The notes below the pieces were generated by a model. That model did not search any database. It saw only the letters and a list, made by a program, of their open reading frames with translations, and was not told where the DNA came from. Shown here piece by piece: positions 9,531-19,611 of a stretch of 64,000 nt of DNA; position 1 is the stretch's first letter, and each line of letters opens with the position of its first letter. The stretch is from Parastagonospora avenae f. sp. tritici 18332-5 (lineage: Eukaryota; Ascomycota; Dothideomycetes; Pleosporales; Phaeosphaeriaceae). The position numbers were made by a program, and so were the translations under genes. The stretch lies in NCBI GenBank assembly GCA_022559985.1, contig JAFJTR010000002.1:310001-374000 (forward strand), written 5' to 3'.

Positions 9531-10095
9531 ATGGACTGCCCGTCATCCGACACGGATCGTGGCGAGCCGACTTACACCGAACCGCCGCGCAGGGACGACT
9601 TGGACAAGTCGCTACCGAAGAATTTCGACAGACCTCTAACTTGCTTCTTCTGGTAACTTATCAGACTGGACGATGCAGTAAGCGCGCTATCGATTGCATC
9701 TATGCACACTACGACACGGGATACTATGCAGCCGGGCCAATTCACGTGGCGCGTCGTACGTCGATGGCTATGTATATAACGTGTCGCATTACTTACTTTG
9801 GCCAGCAAACAGTACTGTTGCCGTAGCCAGAAGGAACGCTCACCAAGTGGGCTCGGCCAACGCAGCGCTGCAGTTTCCACCTTCGATTGCAGACCTCCAC
9901 CAAAAAGCGGCGCGGCTTGCTGCTTGGGAGCAGGAGTTGATGAGGCGAGAGGCGTCGGTTGCAATGAGGGAGCAACAGCTAAACTCAACCATGCATGGGG
10001 GAAGGCCATCGAGGACCAGGCGACAAGAGCGTGGGGCGAGAAACAGGGGAGAGCTCAGGACGACTGATCGCAGACGTTCCGAAGGCGCTGCATAA
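9531..10095 (+). CDS. CCCH zinc-finger protein with a reading-frame break in the finger
   Basis: The ATG at 9531 opens a frame through KSLPKNFDRPLTCFFW (to 9653), which is the first part of a C3H finger. The rest, TYQTGRCSKRAIDCIYAHYDTG, follows from about 9658 in a different frame, giving Cys-x9-Cys-x6-Cys-x3-His when joined. That second frame runs to 9755, splices by a good GTACGT...CAG intron (9756-9805) and continues with a basic heptad-rich segment (IADLHQKAARLAAWEQELMRR) to TAA at 10095. The shift between the halves needs one fewer or two extra bases near 9653-9658. A 26-nt GT-AG pair (9653-9678) would also restore frame but is too short for a normal intron and removes part of the finger. 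The finger class binds RNA or DNA. Function is otherwise unknown, and the gene may be a pseudogene or an assembly error. Confidence 0.55.
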
Positions 10096-10854
10096 GGCAC
10101 GTTAATTGGACGTCTGGACAGAGACCGTTTCATGGTCAATGTTGATGTACACTTTCTATGTGCTGTTACTGATGCTCTCATCTCGCCAGAGCTGTCTCTA
10201 CCGTGCCTTCAAGCGAGACCTTCCTTCATACTCAGACGGGTAGCTGCCGAGCCGAAAACTTCGACGTCACAGAGTTGCGTTACTTGTAGAGGCCTCGCTT
10301 AGCTCGGCATATTCCATGTTCAATGGCAGATAGTAATGGTAACTACAAAGAAATACTCGATCTTCGCTGCACTGAAGTGAGACATGGACCCCACCAATCG
10401 AGTCCCAACCAAGTTTGCCGAAGGCTCTCGCTACCTGGTACATTCGCTTGCACAGTTGTCGTACGATGTCATCAGACTTGAACCCATTTATTCCACGTAT
10501 CCCGTACACCGGCGTACCATTTCAAGGCCGGAGTGGTACACAATGACCATCGAATATTGTCTAGAAGCTACAGGAATTCCGCATTACCTTGAAGCGGGTG
10601 GCGCAAGTGCTCGCCAGAGACATTACCACGAGCGTCCGACACACGAGCATCACGGCCAAGATCCATCGGATACCTTCGAGACATGATGGCTTTGGCACTT
10701 CCGAAGAGATCAAAGTATAAAGCCGTTCATGATGGAAAGCTGGCGACGTACCTCTTACATCGCAGACTCTCTTACATCGCAGACAAAAGTCAATTAAGTC
10801 GCGCACAATCGACGCATAGATTTCGACAGTCAGGCAACCAAGCAGCATCTCAAT
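10096..10854. promoter_or_regulatory. Intergenic region upstream of the peroxiredoxin gene
   Basis: About 760 bases with no supported gene; the open frames at 10267-10509 (minus) and 10384-10686 (plus) have no recognisable features. The proximal part contains a 17-bp direct tandem duplication (10752-10784) roughly 70-100 bases before the peroxiredoxin ATG. Confidence 0.4.
10752..10784 (+). repeat. 17-bp tandem duplication before the peroxiredoxin start
   Basis: The unit CTCTTACATCGCAGACT is followed directly by a second copy matching its first 16 bases. It lies in the presumed 5' UTR or core promoter of the gene starting at 10855. A slippage or short duplication event is the simplest origin. 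Confidence 0.8.
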
Positions 10855-12620
10855 ATGAGTGCACTAGGTAAAGTCCGCATCGGCCACAAGGCGCCAGACT
10901 TCCACTGCGAGGCCGTCATGAAAGGTGTGATCGAAGGTATGTACATCTACCTCTCGTACCCCAAGGACAGTTGCTTACCCATACGACCATAACAGAAGTC
11001 AGCCTCAGTACTTACATCCGTCCTTCAATCAAGCCCGGAGAACCTAATCATGACGCGCCATGGCTCATCATTCTCTTCATCCCTGCAGCTTTCAGCTTCG
11101 TGTGCCCGACAGAGGTGCTTGCCTTTCAGAACTGCTTGGACGAATTTAAGGATCGCAATTGTAGCGTCGTCTTCATTTCTGTGGATACGAAACATGCGTT
11201 GTGGCATTGGCAGAATGTGCCGCGGCAATATGGCGGCCTGGGGATGATTGACATCTCGCTACTAAGTGATGCTACACATCGCATAAGCCGGGACTATGGG
11301 GTTCTGATCGAGGAAGAGGGGATTAGTCTGCGGGGTATGTTTATCGTTGATGGAGAGGGGATTGTTCAGCAGGTTAGTATATGCAACTCAACCGCCCTGC
11401 CCGTTGACTGTGGCGGTTGAATGAGCCAAGGCGATCTTGACTGACGATGCTTAGATCACACTTAATGCCCTTACTGTTGGTCGCAGTGTGTTGGAAGCTC
11501 TGCGCCTTCTAGAGGCCTTTCAGGCTGTTGCCAAACACGGCGTTCTCTGTCCGATCGACTGGAAGCCGAGTGGTGACGCTGCAGATACGCTCAATACCAT
11601 CTCCAACACGTTGACTGAGTCGTACGACGAGAGGCTTGCTAACCTACAGAAAGAGTTTGGGGGGATGCAAGTCACAGATCTGGATGCGAAGCACAAAAGC
11701 GAAGCTGCTTCTACTGAAGGCTCTGTCGACGGTGATGCTCAAGCTGACGAAAGCTATGCGGAAACGACGCCAAAACCTACAACCGACCATGTGCGCTCGA
11801 ATTCCAGCCCTGAAAGACCTATCATTCAGGAGGTGAATTGTGAGCGCGGCCAGCAAAGCGGGCCACACAATAGCCATACTGGCAGCGACTGTCTGCCACA
11901 TTTGCCTTCACCACCACCAAAACCATCCCATGCCGACAACAGCTCCACCCAACCAACATCAGCCCCTCACAGTAGGAGTATGACACCCGCGGGTACACCA
12001 CAAGCCCCACCTACCGCAGCCCGGCGAAGCACCGCCCGTCATACAAGAGGTACGGGCCCCCGCTGCAACGCTCTCTACATCAACAGTCTCTTTATCCAGC
12101 CCTCTCCCTCTATCTTCCACACCCAAGTCCGCCGCCTTTCGTCCCAAACATCCTCGCCTGACACATCTGACTAGGCCACTCGACCGCGCCTCCGCGCCTC
12201 CTGCGCGCCCAGTCAAGCAGCTCGGTCGTCCAGCAGCGTCTCGCGCCGCGTAATATTGCCAACACGTACGAGAGCAGACGCGGAAGCCAGATCGTGCTGG
12301 AATTCGCGGATCCCACGGCGACCAGTCCAAAGGGAAGTCCGCAGCCCGCTTCGTTTCCCAAGGCCCCGACGTTGACGAGGGCGGCGAGTTGGCAGGGCTC
12401 AACGGTCCCCAAGGGGGATGGGTGGAAGAGTCCTAGTACACCCGGGCAGACGAGGTTGCACCAGACGTTTGAGATGATCAAGAAGATGAGTGCGGGGCTG
12501 GCGAGCCCCAGATTGGATTATGGGAGGGATTGGGGGAGTCGGAGTGGCAGTGGGAGTAATACTGGGGATGATAAAAGTTATTTTGATGTTGTTGTTGAAG
12601 GGGATGAGGTGGAGTCTTAG
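10855..12620 (+). CDS. AhpC/TSA peroxiredoxin with long disordered C-terminal tail (tail frame unresolved)
   Basis: Exons 10855-10936, 10996-11372 and 11455 onward join in frame. The peroxidatic site is PAAFSFVCPTE (Cys64) and the resolving site GVLCPIDWKP (Cys185), so this is a typical 2-Cys peroxiredoxin that reduces peroxides using thioredoxin or a similar donor. The catalytic domain ends near residue 200. A Ser/Pro/Thr-rich tail follows, which is unusual for the enzyme. In the first frame the tail stops at TAG 12172-12174. A more protein-like continuation uses a second frame (about 12087-12250, with SLSSPLPLSSTPKSAAF) and then a third (about 12250-12620, with NIANTYESRRGSQIVLEFADP and TLTRAASWQGSTV), which ends at TAG 12620. 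Only GT-AG pairs shorter than 40 nt link these frames. The gene is intact through both cysteines. The tail either contains tiny introns, two indels, or a separate small gene. Confidence 0.75.
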
Positions 12621-13064
12621 GAAGGTGAGATGTTTCTTTTGTTATTCTGATTTTTTTTGAGAGGATCGTAGACTTAACTAGATTTACTGTTGTAGTAATT
12701 GTTCCTAGTTCTTGATGTTCTGTTCAATGCATTCATGACCGTCAAGGATAGCCTTCACATACAGCCTGCACATGCTAAAGTTTTTTTGCTTTCCAATCTC
12801 CAGCATCCGATCTAAACTCTCCCGGTAATGAGACGTACATCATCATCATTCACTTTTGGGATGTACAGACAACCCTCACTTCGTTGCTGTACAGTTCGGT
12901 GAGGGAAGGTCGGTGGTTCTTACTTAGTTGGGACAGCTGCAACAGGGAGCCGTTTCGCACCACTTCCCAACTCGAGCGGTGCGTCCCGCGCTGCACATCT
13001 ACGCCTCATCATACCTTGCTTCCCCCACGTTCCCGCCCCAAATGCGGGGTGAATAGAACTGCAC
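12621..13064. other. Intergenic region
   Basis: About 440 bases. T-rich sequence after the stop (12640-12660) may serve transcript termination of the peroxiredoxin gene. The remainder is the FHIP promoter. No repeat or RNA gene is seen. Confidence 0.3.
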
Positions 13065-15946
13065 ATGGACTTCGTATGCATTCCGGCAGTCTTCAAATAC
13101 ACACAGTGAGCTAACGCGCTTCCAGTGGGTCAGGCTCCTCGGCGGCTCCTCCCAGAAGAAGCAAGCCGCGCCAAACAATCCCCAACAGCGTCTGGCACGC
13201 TTCCGACAGCGATACAATCAAGTCCTGGTGCGTCGCGCGGGTGCTTATGGGGGATAGAAGGCTAATTGGGAACGCAGCAAACATGGCAGAAAACGCAAAA
13301 CCTCGCGAGCGACCGCGAAGCGCTGGGCAATATCCGCCGCGGCTTCCAGGCGCTCACGGCTATCCTCAACGATGAATCGCGCTCCCCGGCACCGCACATG
13401 TGTCTGCAGTTCGCGGCGGCGAATCAGATATACACGGCGGTCTCGAAGATCGCGGCGACGTCACATGATGAGGGCATGGTGAGGGATGCCGTGGCATTCT
13501 ACAATGCGCTGATTGATAGCGAAGAGGAGGATTTTCTCGAAAACGACGTCTTTGCCGTGTCGCTTATGAACTTCATCAACCGCACCGTGGGCTCGGGAAG
13601 TATGGGCGTGGGCGAAGACATCGAGGCGGATATTGTGGAGCTGCTGTTTGGCATTGCGGCGAAGATCCGATTACAGCCTGAGATTCTGCCGGTGTGGTTC
13701 ACGACGGCGTCGTCGGATGAGAACGGGCGACTGGTGAATAAGAAGGTGGATTTCGCGGGCGTCACGCAGAAGGAGGACTTCCCGTTGTGCTACCAGCTCA
13801 TTGATCATGTGCATCATGAGGGGCGTATTGGGGACTTTGCGCGCACGGGGCTGTTGTACATCTTCGAGTCGGCGTCGAAGTCGTTGACGCTGGAGGCGTG
13901 GATTGTGAATAGTGATCTGCCTACGCTGATGGCGACTGGACTGGGGGCTTTGTACAGCCAGTTGAGCAGGTATAGGATGCTTTCAAACTTCGTCAGTAAC
14001 ACCACTGATGAAGAGCAGAAAACTTTCAGTCCTGCACCCACCGCAGAACCTGCCGATTATTCTGTCGCTCTCCGACTACAGCGAGATGCAGTCAAATGCA
14101 CAGGCGGAAAGCTTCTTTGGCGAAGACTTCCAGAACCACCTAGTCACTTTCCTCTCGTATCTCACCTTCTGGCAAGATGTACTCGAGCATTGCCGGTCGA
14201 CTGAGGTCCGACATACCTTGATCGACCACTTCCAGATTCTATTTCTTCAACAACTCTTGTAAGTTTCACAATACTTGTTATGTGGAGTATGAGCTGACTG
14301 ATCGAAGATACCCCTCACTACTAGAGTCATCCGATGCTGACGGTGGATCTTCGGTCGCGGTGCTCACATATCTCAGACGCATTCTTGACGCATTAGACCA
14401 TCCCGAACTTGTCAACATGATCCTTCAATACCTACTCGCACTCAAAGACTACACGACAAAGTCACCAGAAGCACCACGATCGCCCGTTGCTATCAAGAGA
14501 AGGCAATCGCTGATGCTTCTTAGCGGGCCAGATCAGGATGATGATCGTCTGAACCCTTCGCTGTTCAACCTAGTTGATCTGGTCTTAGGTAGTACTAGTT
14601 CACGCAACGCGCAGACCGTCAACGCTGCGTTGAAATTGACCACAGTCATAGTTGGCAAGAACCATGGGTACGCTCTTGGCTCCCTTATCAAGGTCATGCA
14701 TCTACATCACAAGGAGCACTACCGGACAATCGGCTCGCTCAACATCGAACTGGAAACCTATCTGAATCTCGCTATCGATCTGGCGGGAGAAGAAGGCGTT
14801 GACGAGGCCTATGAAACCCATCTCAAAGACATACAGAGCATGCTAGAGAGTCATCCATGCTCTCTGAAAGCTATTGCTCTGCCAGACTCGTCACATAAAA
14901 CCCAAAACTATTTCGATGGGTCCGAGTCTGCAGCGAAAGAAGTCGACCCGCATTACCTCTTGCCAGAAGATCCACTATTCCAATCCCTCGTGGATTTGCT
15001 GTTCAGCTTTCTCACAAATGACATTGAGACGAATCTCGCACTTACAGAAACGATTATCTGTATGGGGACATGCTCTCAGCTCAGACTTGAGGGGTGGCTT
15101 GCTGTTGATCCGGCGGACTACCACTTTGAAGAGATGGGAGAGGAGCCTGAGCAGTTCACGAACGAGAACTTCCGCGACATGCTCATGGCAAACCGAATTC
15201 CCACCTGGAAACCCTCAGCGACACCGCAATTGCTTGCGTGCTTACAACAGCTACAAGCTCAAGTCGATTCTCTGAGAAGTGACATTACGGATTGGGATGA
15301 CCATGTTGCAAATCGCAAAACCGCGTTCCGATTCCACGAAGAAATGCATGATGCAATGAAGATGTCAACGCCACAGCAAAGGCCGACTCGAGCGCCATCG
15401 GAGACTCAGACAGGATCATGGACTCCGCAGATACCAAAACATGTGCTTGATAACCCAACAACTCCATCAAGAACGGGGTCCCCTCGAGGAAGAAAGGAGG
15501 CTTTGGCCGAGCAACGTGGCACCCCAGCAGCATCGCCTGCGCCGTCGAAGTTGGGCGGACAGACACTCGTCGGGTCGCCATCACGTACTTTGTCACCATT
15601 ACCAGCTCCTCAAGCCGCAAAACGGCAGACGACGCTCTTCTCAGACATCGATGCCAACTTTGCTGGGCTGCGGCACAATGAGTTCCTCAAGAGACGCATA
15701 CGCTTCCGTCGTGCTGCTGGTTCACAGGAGATTGAAGTCTTACTTTCTAAATACCAGCCTCCGCCCAAGGACGAAAGCGACGATGCCGCTGCTGGAGCAG
15801 AAGAAGAAGTGGAACAAGACGACATTCGCGAAGCCAGCTTATTGCACATCATCACAAATGTGGTCATATTGCAGGAGTTCGTGTTAGAACTGGTGGCCCT
15901 GATGCAAATCCGAGCCAGCCTATTCAACGAGGTCAAGTTTGCTTGA
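13065..15946 (+). CDS. FTS-Hook-interacting protein (FHIP/RAI16 family)
   Basis: Five coding exons (13065-13073, 13126-13227, 13278-13969, 14019-14258, 14308-15946) encode 893 residues. The first exon is just ATG GAC TTC; splicing yields MDFWVRLLGGSSQKKQ, then ARFRQRYNQVLQTWQKT, which matches the start of fungal FHIP proteins. Conserved family landmarks include ESRSPAPHMCLQFAAANQIY, DSEEEDFLENDVFAVSLM and the DFPLCYQLIDHVHHEGRIGDFAR block. In Aspergillus the FHIP protein joins Hook and FTS in the complex that couples early endosomes to dynein. The C-terminal third has a Ser/Thr/Pro-rich linker (about residues 690-770) and a conserved helical end (LLHIITNVVILQEFVLELVAL). All four introns are 49-52 nt and preserve frame. 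The ATG at 13266 seen within the third intron/exon border is not the start. Confidence 0.88.
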
Positions 15947-16838
15947 AGGCAAAAAGGAGAGAAGGCGAGATTCCGATAGCGCAGAGTATATACCCAATCT
16001 ATACACCATACAACAAGTCATCTGACTTTTTCACACGCACATGCTCGGCAACGCGACGCAAGCTGAACCCTCTCCTCCGAAGACTCCGATTAGTCCTCGT
16101 TCGTGATGCCGCGCACGCACCACACCTCGGCCACATTCGGAACCACTGCAGCGGAGCTGTTCCCGCCAAAAACGTCATCTTTCACATGTCTTCACACCCC
16201 TCTACCACGAAATCGCAGCTTCTGCTTGTGAAAGAATGGGTCATGCGACATTTTCACTGCATACTGTGAGATTACACAGGTATGATTGAAGCCAAGGTGT
16301 TCTGCAGCGACGTGACAGGCTGGGGATAACTTGGCCCGGCGACGTAATTTCGGCTTGCGCATGCTGGCAGGACGAGCGGAAGGTGGAGGGGTGAGGGAAA
16401 CCTGGGGTAAGCAAAAAAAGGTGCCAAGCGCTAGATTTCCTGATGCGGGTTGGACGCGTTTGGTGGAGTTCTGGAGCTGTCTTCCCGTGAGGGCCGAGGC
16501 ATTGCGGGCGCGCGCAGCGAGGCCGCGGGTAGGAAAGGACATTTCAGGTGTGACTGTTAAACTATGGAACGGATTTCTTTTCCTTAATGTTCGTGTGATC
16601 TGCTCTTTCTCTTGAGTCTCTCTCGTCGTCTTGACTTTCCATAACTTTACAAGGCAACTTTGCAGCTTCCTTTGTTCCTGAGCCGAGGATCGCAAGCTGG
16701 GGTAGAACCAACACTTTTGCGTCGTTTACGCTGATCGCTCTTGGGACGCTGCCGTCATAAGTGTGACGGGTATTCTTAACTTTGTTCAATCGCTTTTCTA
16801 CAGTATCGATTTTGACGAGAAGCACATTTCTACACATC
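15947..16838. other. Intergenic region
   Basis: About 890 bases between FHIP and the succinate/fumarate carrier gene. GC-rich in the middle (16330-16540) with short chance ORFs on both strands; none has a recognisable motif or splice pattern. The last 200 bases are CT/T-rich (16560-16630) and form the likely carrier promoter. Confidence 0.35.
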
Positions 16839-18164
16839 ATGTCGGCAAAGTCTACGGCTGGCCCTGGCGGCAGGAAGCCCGCGAGCGCGGCGACGAATTT
16901 GATTGGTATAGTACTATGAGAATGCTTGGGGGAGAAGGAAATGCTGACCTTTCGTATAGCTGGTGGTGGTGCTGGTATGATGGAGGCACTTGCGTGTCAT
17001 CCTTTAGGTACGTTGGGAGTATTGTGTGAGGATTTAAAGAGGAGAAGAGTGCTAACTGAAGCCACAGACACAATCAAAGTCCGCATGCAACTTTCGAGGA
17101 GAGCGCGCGCGCCAGGTGTACGTTCCCAATCCCCAATCGCAGCAAGAATTTATGTATCACGCGACCAGGAATTCGACTGACAAGCTGGATTACAGGCACC
17201 AAAGCGTGGATTCTTGACGACGGGAAAAGAGATTGTGAAGCGTGAAACTGCCCTGGGACTGTACAAGGGTCTTGGTGCGGTGCTTACGGGCATTGTACCG
17301 AAGATGGCGACGAGGTTCACGAGTTATGAGTGGTATAAGCAGATGCTGGCGGACAGTGCGGGCAATGTTAATTCGAAATCTACGTTCATGGGTAAGTTGG
17401 GTGTATTTCTCATTCTGAGATGGAATACTACGTGAGCTGGGGGAGGGATAGCCCTCGGACATGCTCTCCAGACTGACATTCGTGGGGAAATGGTCGCTGA
17501 CAAAGTACAGCTGGTCTGGCTGCCGGTGTCACTGAAGCGGTCTTCGTCGTTACGCCCATGGAAGTCGTCAAGATTCGGTTACAAGCGCAACACCACTCGA
17601 TGGCAGATCCTCTCGACGTTCCCAAGTACCGAAACGCTGCACACGCGCTATATACCGTCGTGAAGGAAGAAGGTGCCGGAGCTCTGTGGCGTGGTGTATC
17701 GCTCACTGCGTTGCGACAAGGAACAAACCAGGCTGCCAACTTCACTGCATACTCTGAGCTGCGAGCAGCGCTGCAAAAGTACCATGGCACAAACGATCTA
17801 CCAAGCTACGAGACATCGCTCATTGGACTCATGTCTGGTGCCGTTGGGCCCTTCACTAATGCGCCCATCGATACGATCAAGACGAGATTGCAAAAGACTC
17901 CGGCTGAGGCGGGAACGAGTGCTTTGCAAAGAATACAGGCAATTGCAAAGTATGTGTGAATGATGCGTTTTTGACCTACGTTGCTAATCTGTTTGTAGTG
18001 AGATGTGGAGACAAGAAGGCATCCGCAGTTTCTACAAGGGTATCACCCCCCGTGTCATGCGTGTCGCGCCCGGCCAAGCTGTTACATTCACAGTGTACGA
18101 ATACTTGAAGGGCGTGCTTGAGAAGGGAAGGGAAATGCTACCTGGTGGACAGTACGAGGAGTAG
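16839..18164 (+). CDS. SFC1: Mitochondrial succinate/fumarate carrier
   Basis: Six coding exons (16839-16905, 16960-17007, 17068-17117, 17196-17391, 17511-17949, 17999-18164) encode a mitochondrial carrier of 321 residues. Three repeats are visible through their signature Px[DE]xx[KR] motifs: HPLDTIKVRMQ, TPMEVVKIRLQAQHHS and APIDTIKTRLQKTP. The second repeat's QAQHHS...KYRNAAHALYTV and TALRQGTNQAANFTAYSEL, and the C-terminal GITPRVMRVAPGQAVTFTVYEYLK, match Sfc1/Acr1 rather than the citrate carrier. The protein exchanges cytosolic succinate for mitochondrial fumarate and is needed for growth on C2 compounds and for gluconeogenesis. The donor of the third exon is GTACGT after CCAGGT; using the GT two bases earlier would break the frame. 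High intron density near the 5' end is usual for this gene in fungi. No anomaly. Confidence 0.93.
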
Positions 18165-18467
18165 CGTGCCGAAGACGAGAAGCAGGTCGGTTGATATCCA
18201 TTTGCATCGTGCGATGTACATAGCAGCATAGCATCAAAAGAATAATTTCATTTTCACAACTTGTATAAGGGAAGTCTGGCGAACTGAGCTGGAGACGGCC
18301 AACGGCAAGGTCCGCCAAGTTGCTTCCGCCCGCTTGCCCCACTACTGCAGCACCCCTCGTCGTCAGCGTAAACATTGACCAAGCTTCGAAGTCTCCTGCA
18401 TCCACTTCCACACCGCCCACCAACACTCCCGACTCAACAAGAGAAGTGGGCACATCTGGCAGCAACC
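18165..18467. other. Intergenic region
   Basis: About 300 bases between the carrier stop and the twinfilin start, holding the 3' end of one gene and the promoter of the next. Nothing specific is seen. Confidence 0.25.
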
Positions 18468-19504
18468 ATGCAGTCCGGAATCGCCGGTACATTTCGCACA
18501 TATTCTTCACTCTCAATGGCTAGCTAACCACCCCCAAAGCTTCTGAAGAGCTCAAATCCGCCCTCGGGAACCTCATAACTTCAACCTCCCAACGCGGCCT
18601 CCTCGCCACAATCCAAAACGAAACCATCGTCCCCGGCGCCAGCATCCCCTCGTCGTCGTCGTCCTTCCTCTCCGACCTGTCTGCCCTCGACACACACATC
18701 ACCCCCAATGCCGCGCTGTACATCCTCCTCCGCCTTGCCGACGACCTCTCCAGCCCCAACAAGTCCCTCGTCGCAATAACCTACGTCCCCAACGCCGCGC
18801 CCGTGCGCCAAAAGATGCTATTTGCGTCCACACGGCTGACCCTCGTGCGCGAGCTCGGCGGCGAACACTTTGCAGAGAGCGTGTTTACGACCGAAGCTGC
18901 GGAGCTTACCAGTGAAGGCTGGCAGAAACATCTCGCGCACGAAGCCAAGGACAATCCGCTGACAAGCGAGGAGCAAAGCGCCAAGGACTTGCGCGACGCA
19001 GAGGCGCTGGAGAGCAGGGGGACGAGGGGGCAGGGGCTTGTGCAGAGCGGGAAGTTGGCGATGAGGGTTGACGACGGGGTCGTTGATGCTTTGAAGAAGC
19101 TAGCGCAAGGCGGGGAGAACCTCGTGCAGTTGAGGATGGACGGCGGGTCGGAGAGTTTGCAGCTCGTGTCTTCCACATCTTCCTCGCCCGGTCAGATCTC
19201 TAGGGAGTTGGATGACAAGGAGCCAAGGTATGCGTTTTACCGGCACAGTGATGACGCGGGCTCGATTGTGTTTATATCGACGTGTCCGAGCGGGGCGAAG
19301 ATTCGGGAGCGCATGTTGTATGCGGCGAGTCGGGGGAATGTGGTTAGTTTGGCGCAGGGCGAGGGGGGGCTGACGGTTGCGAAAAAGTTGGAGGCGACGA
19401 ATCCGGATGAGGTCACTGAGGCAGTCATCCTGGAGGAGTTTAAGGTGGAGGAGAAGGAGGAGAAGAAGGGGTTTGCGAAGCCGAAGAGGCCGGGACGGAG
19501 GTAG
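18468..19504 (+). CDS. TWF1: Twinfilin (two ADF-homology domains)
   Basis: Exon 1 (18468-18486) encodes MQSGIA and splices by a 53-nt intron to 18540-19504, giving 327 residues. The first ADF-H domain begins ASEELKSALGNL and includes NAAPVRQKMLFASTRLTL, the actin-binding long helix. The second begins at about residue 165 and includes ELDDKEPRYAFYRH, GSIVFISTCPSGAKIRERMLYAASRGNVV. The C-terminal tail is a basic/acidic run ending PKRPGRR, like the capping-protein-binding tail of twinfilins. Twinfilin binds actin monomers and caps or depolymerises filament ends, and interacts with capping protein, at cortical patches. Length is normal for the family (about 330). The gene converges on the minus-strand UTP16-like gene, whose stop is 105 bases away. 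Confidence 0.9.
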
Positions 19505-19611
19505 TGGGTTGCATAGCGTCACGGTTATGGAAGAAGAAATGAATATGTGATCGACTGAATTGGTCGATATATGCTTCATGATCAAGATGGCTCGAGACAA
19601 ATTATCTCTGT

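Noticed and set aside
9332..9826. 164-codon plus-strand ORF as a gene
   Set aside because: Only its last part (from about 9658) is coding, as the second half of the CCCH finger; upstream it overlaps PEX8 3' sequence and the real first exon in another frame.
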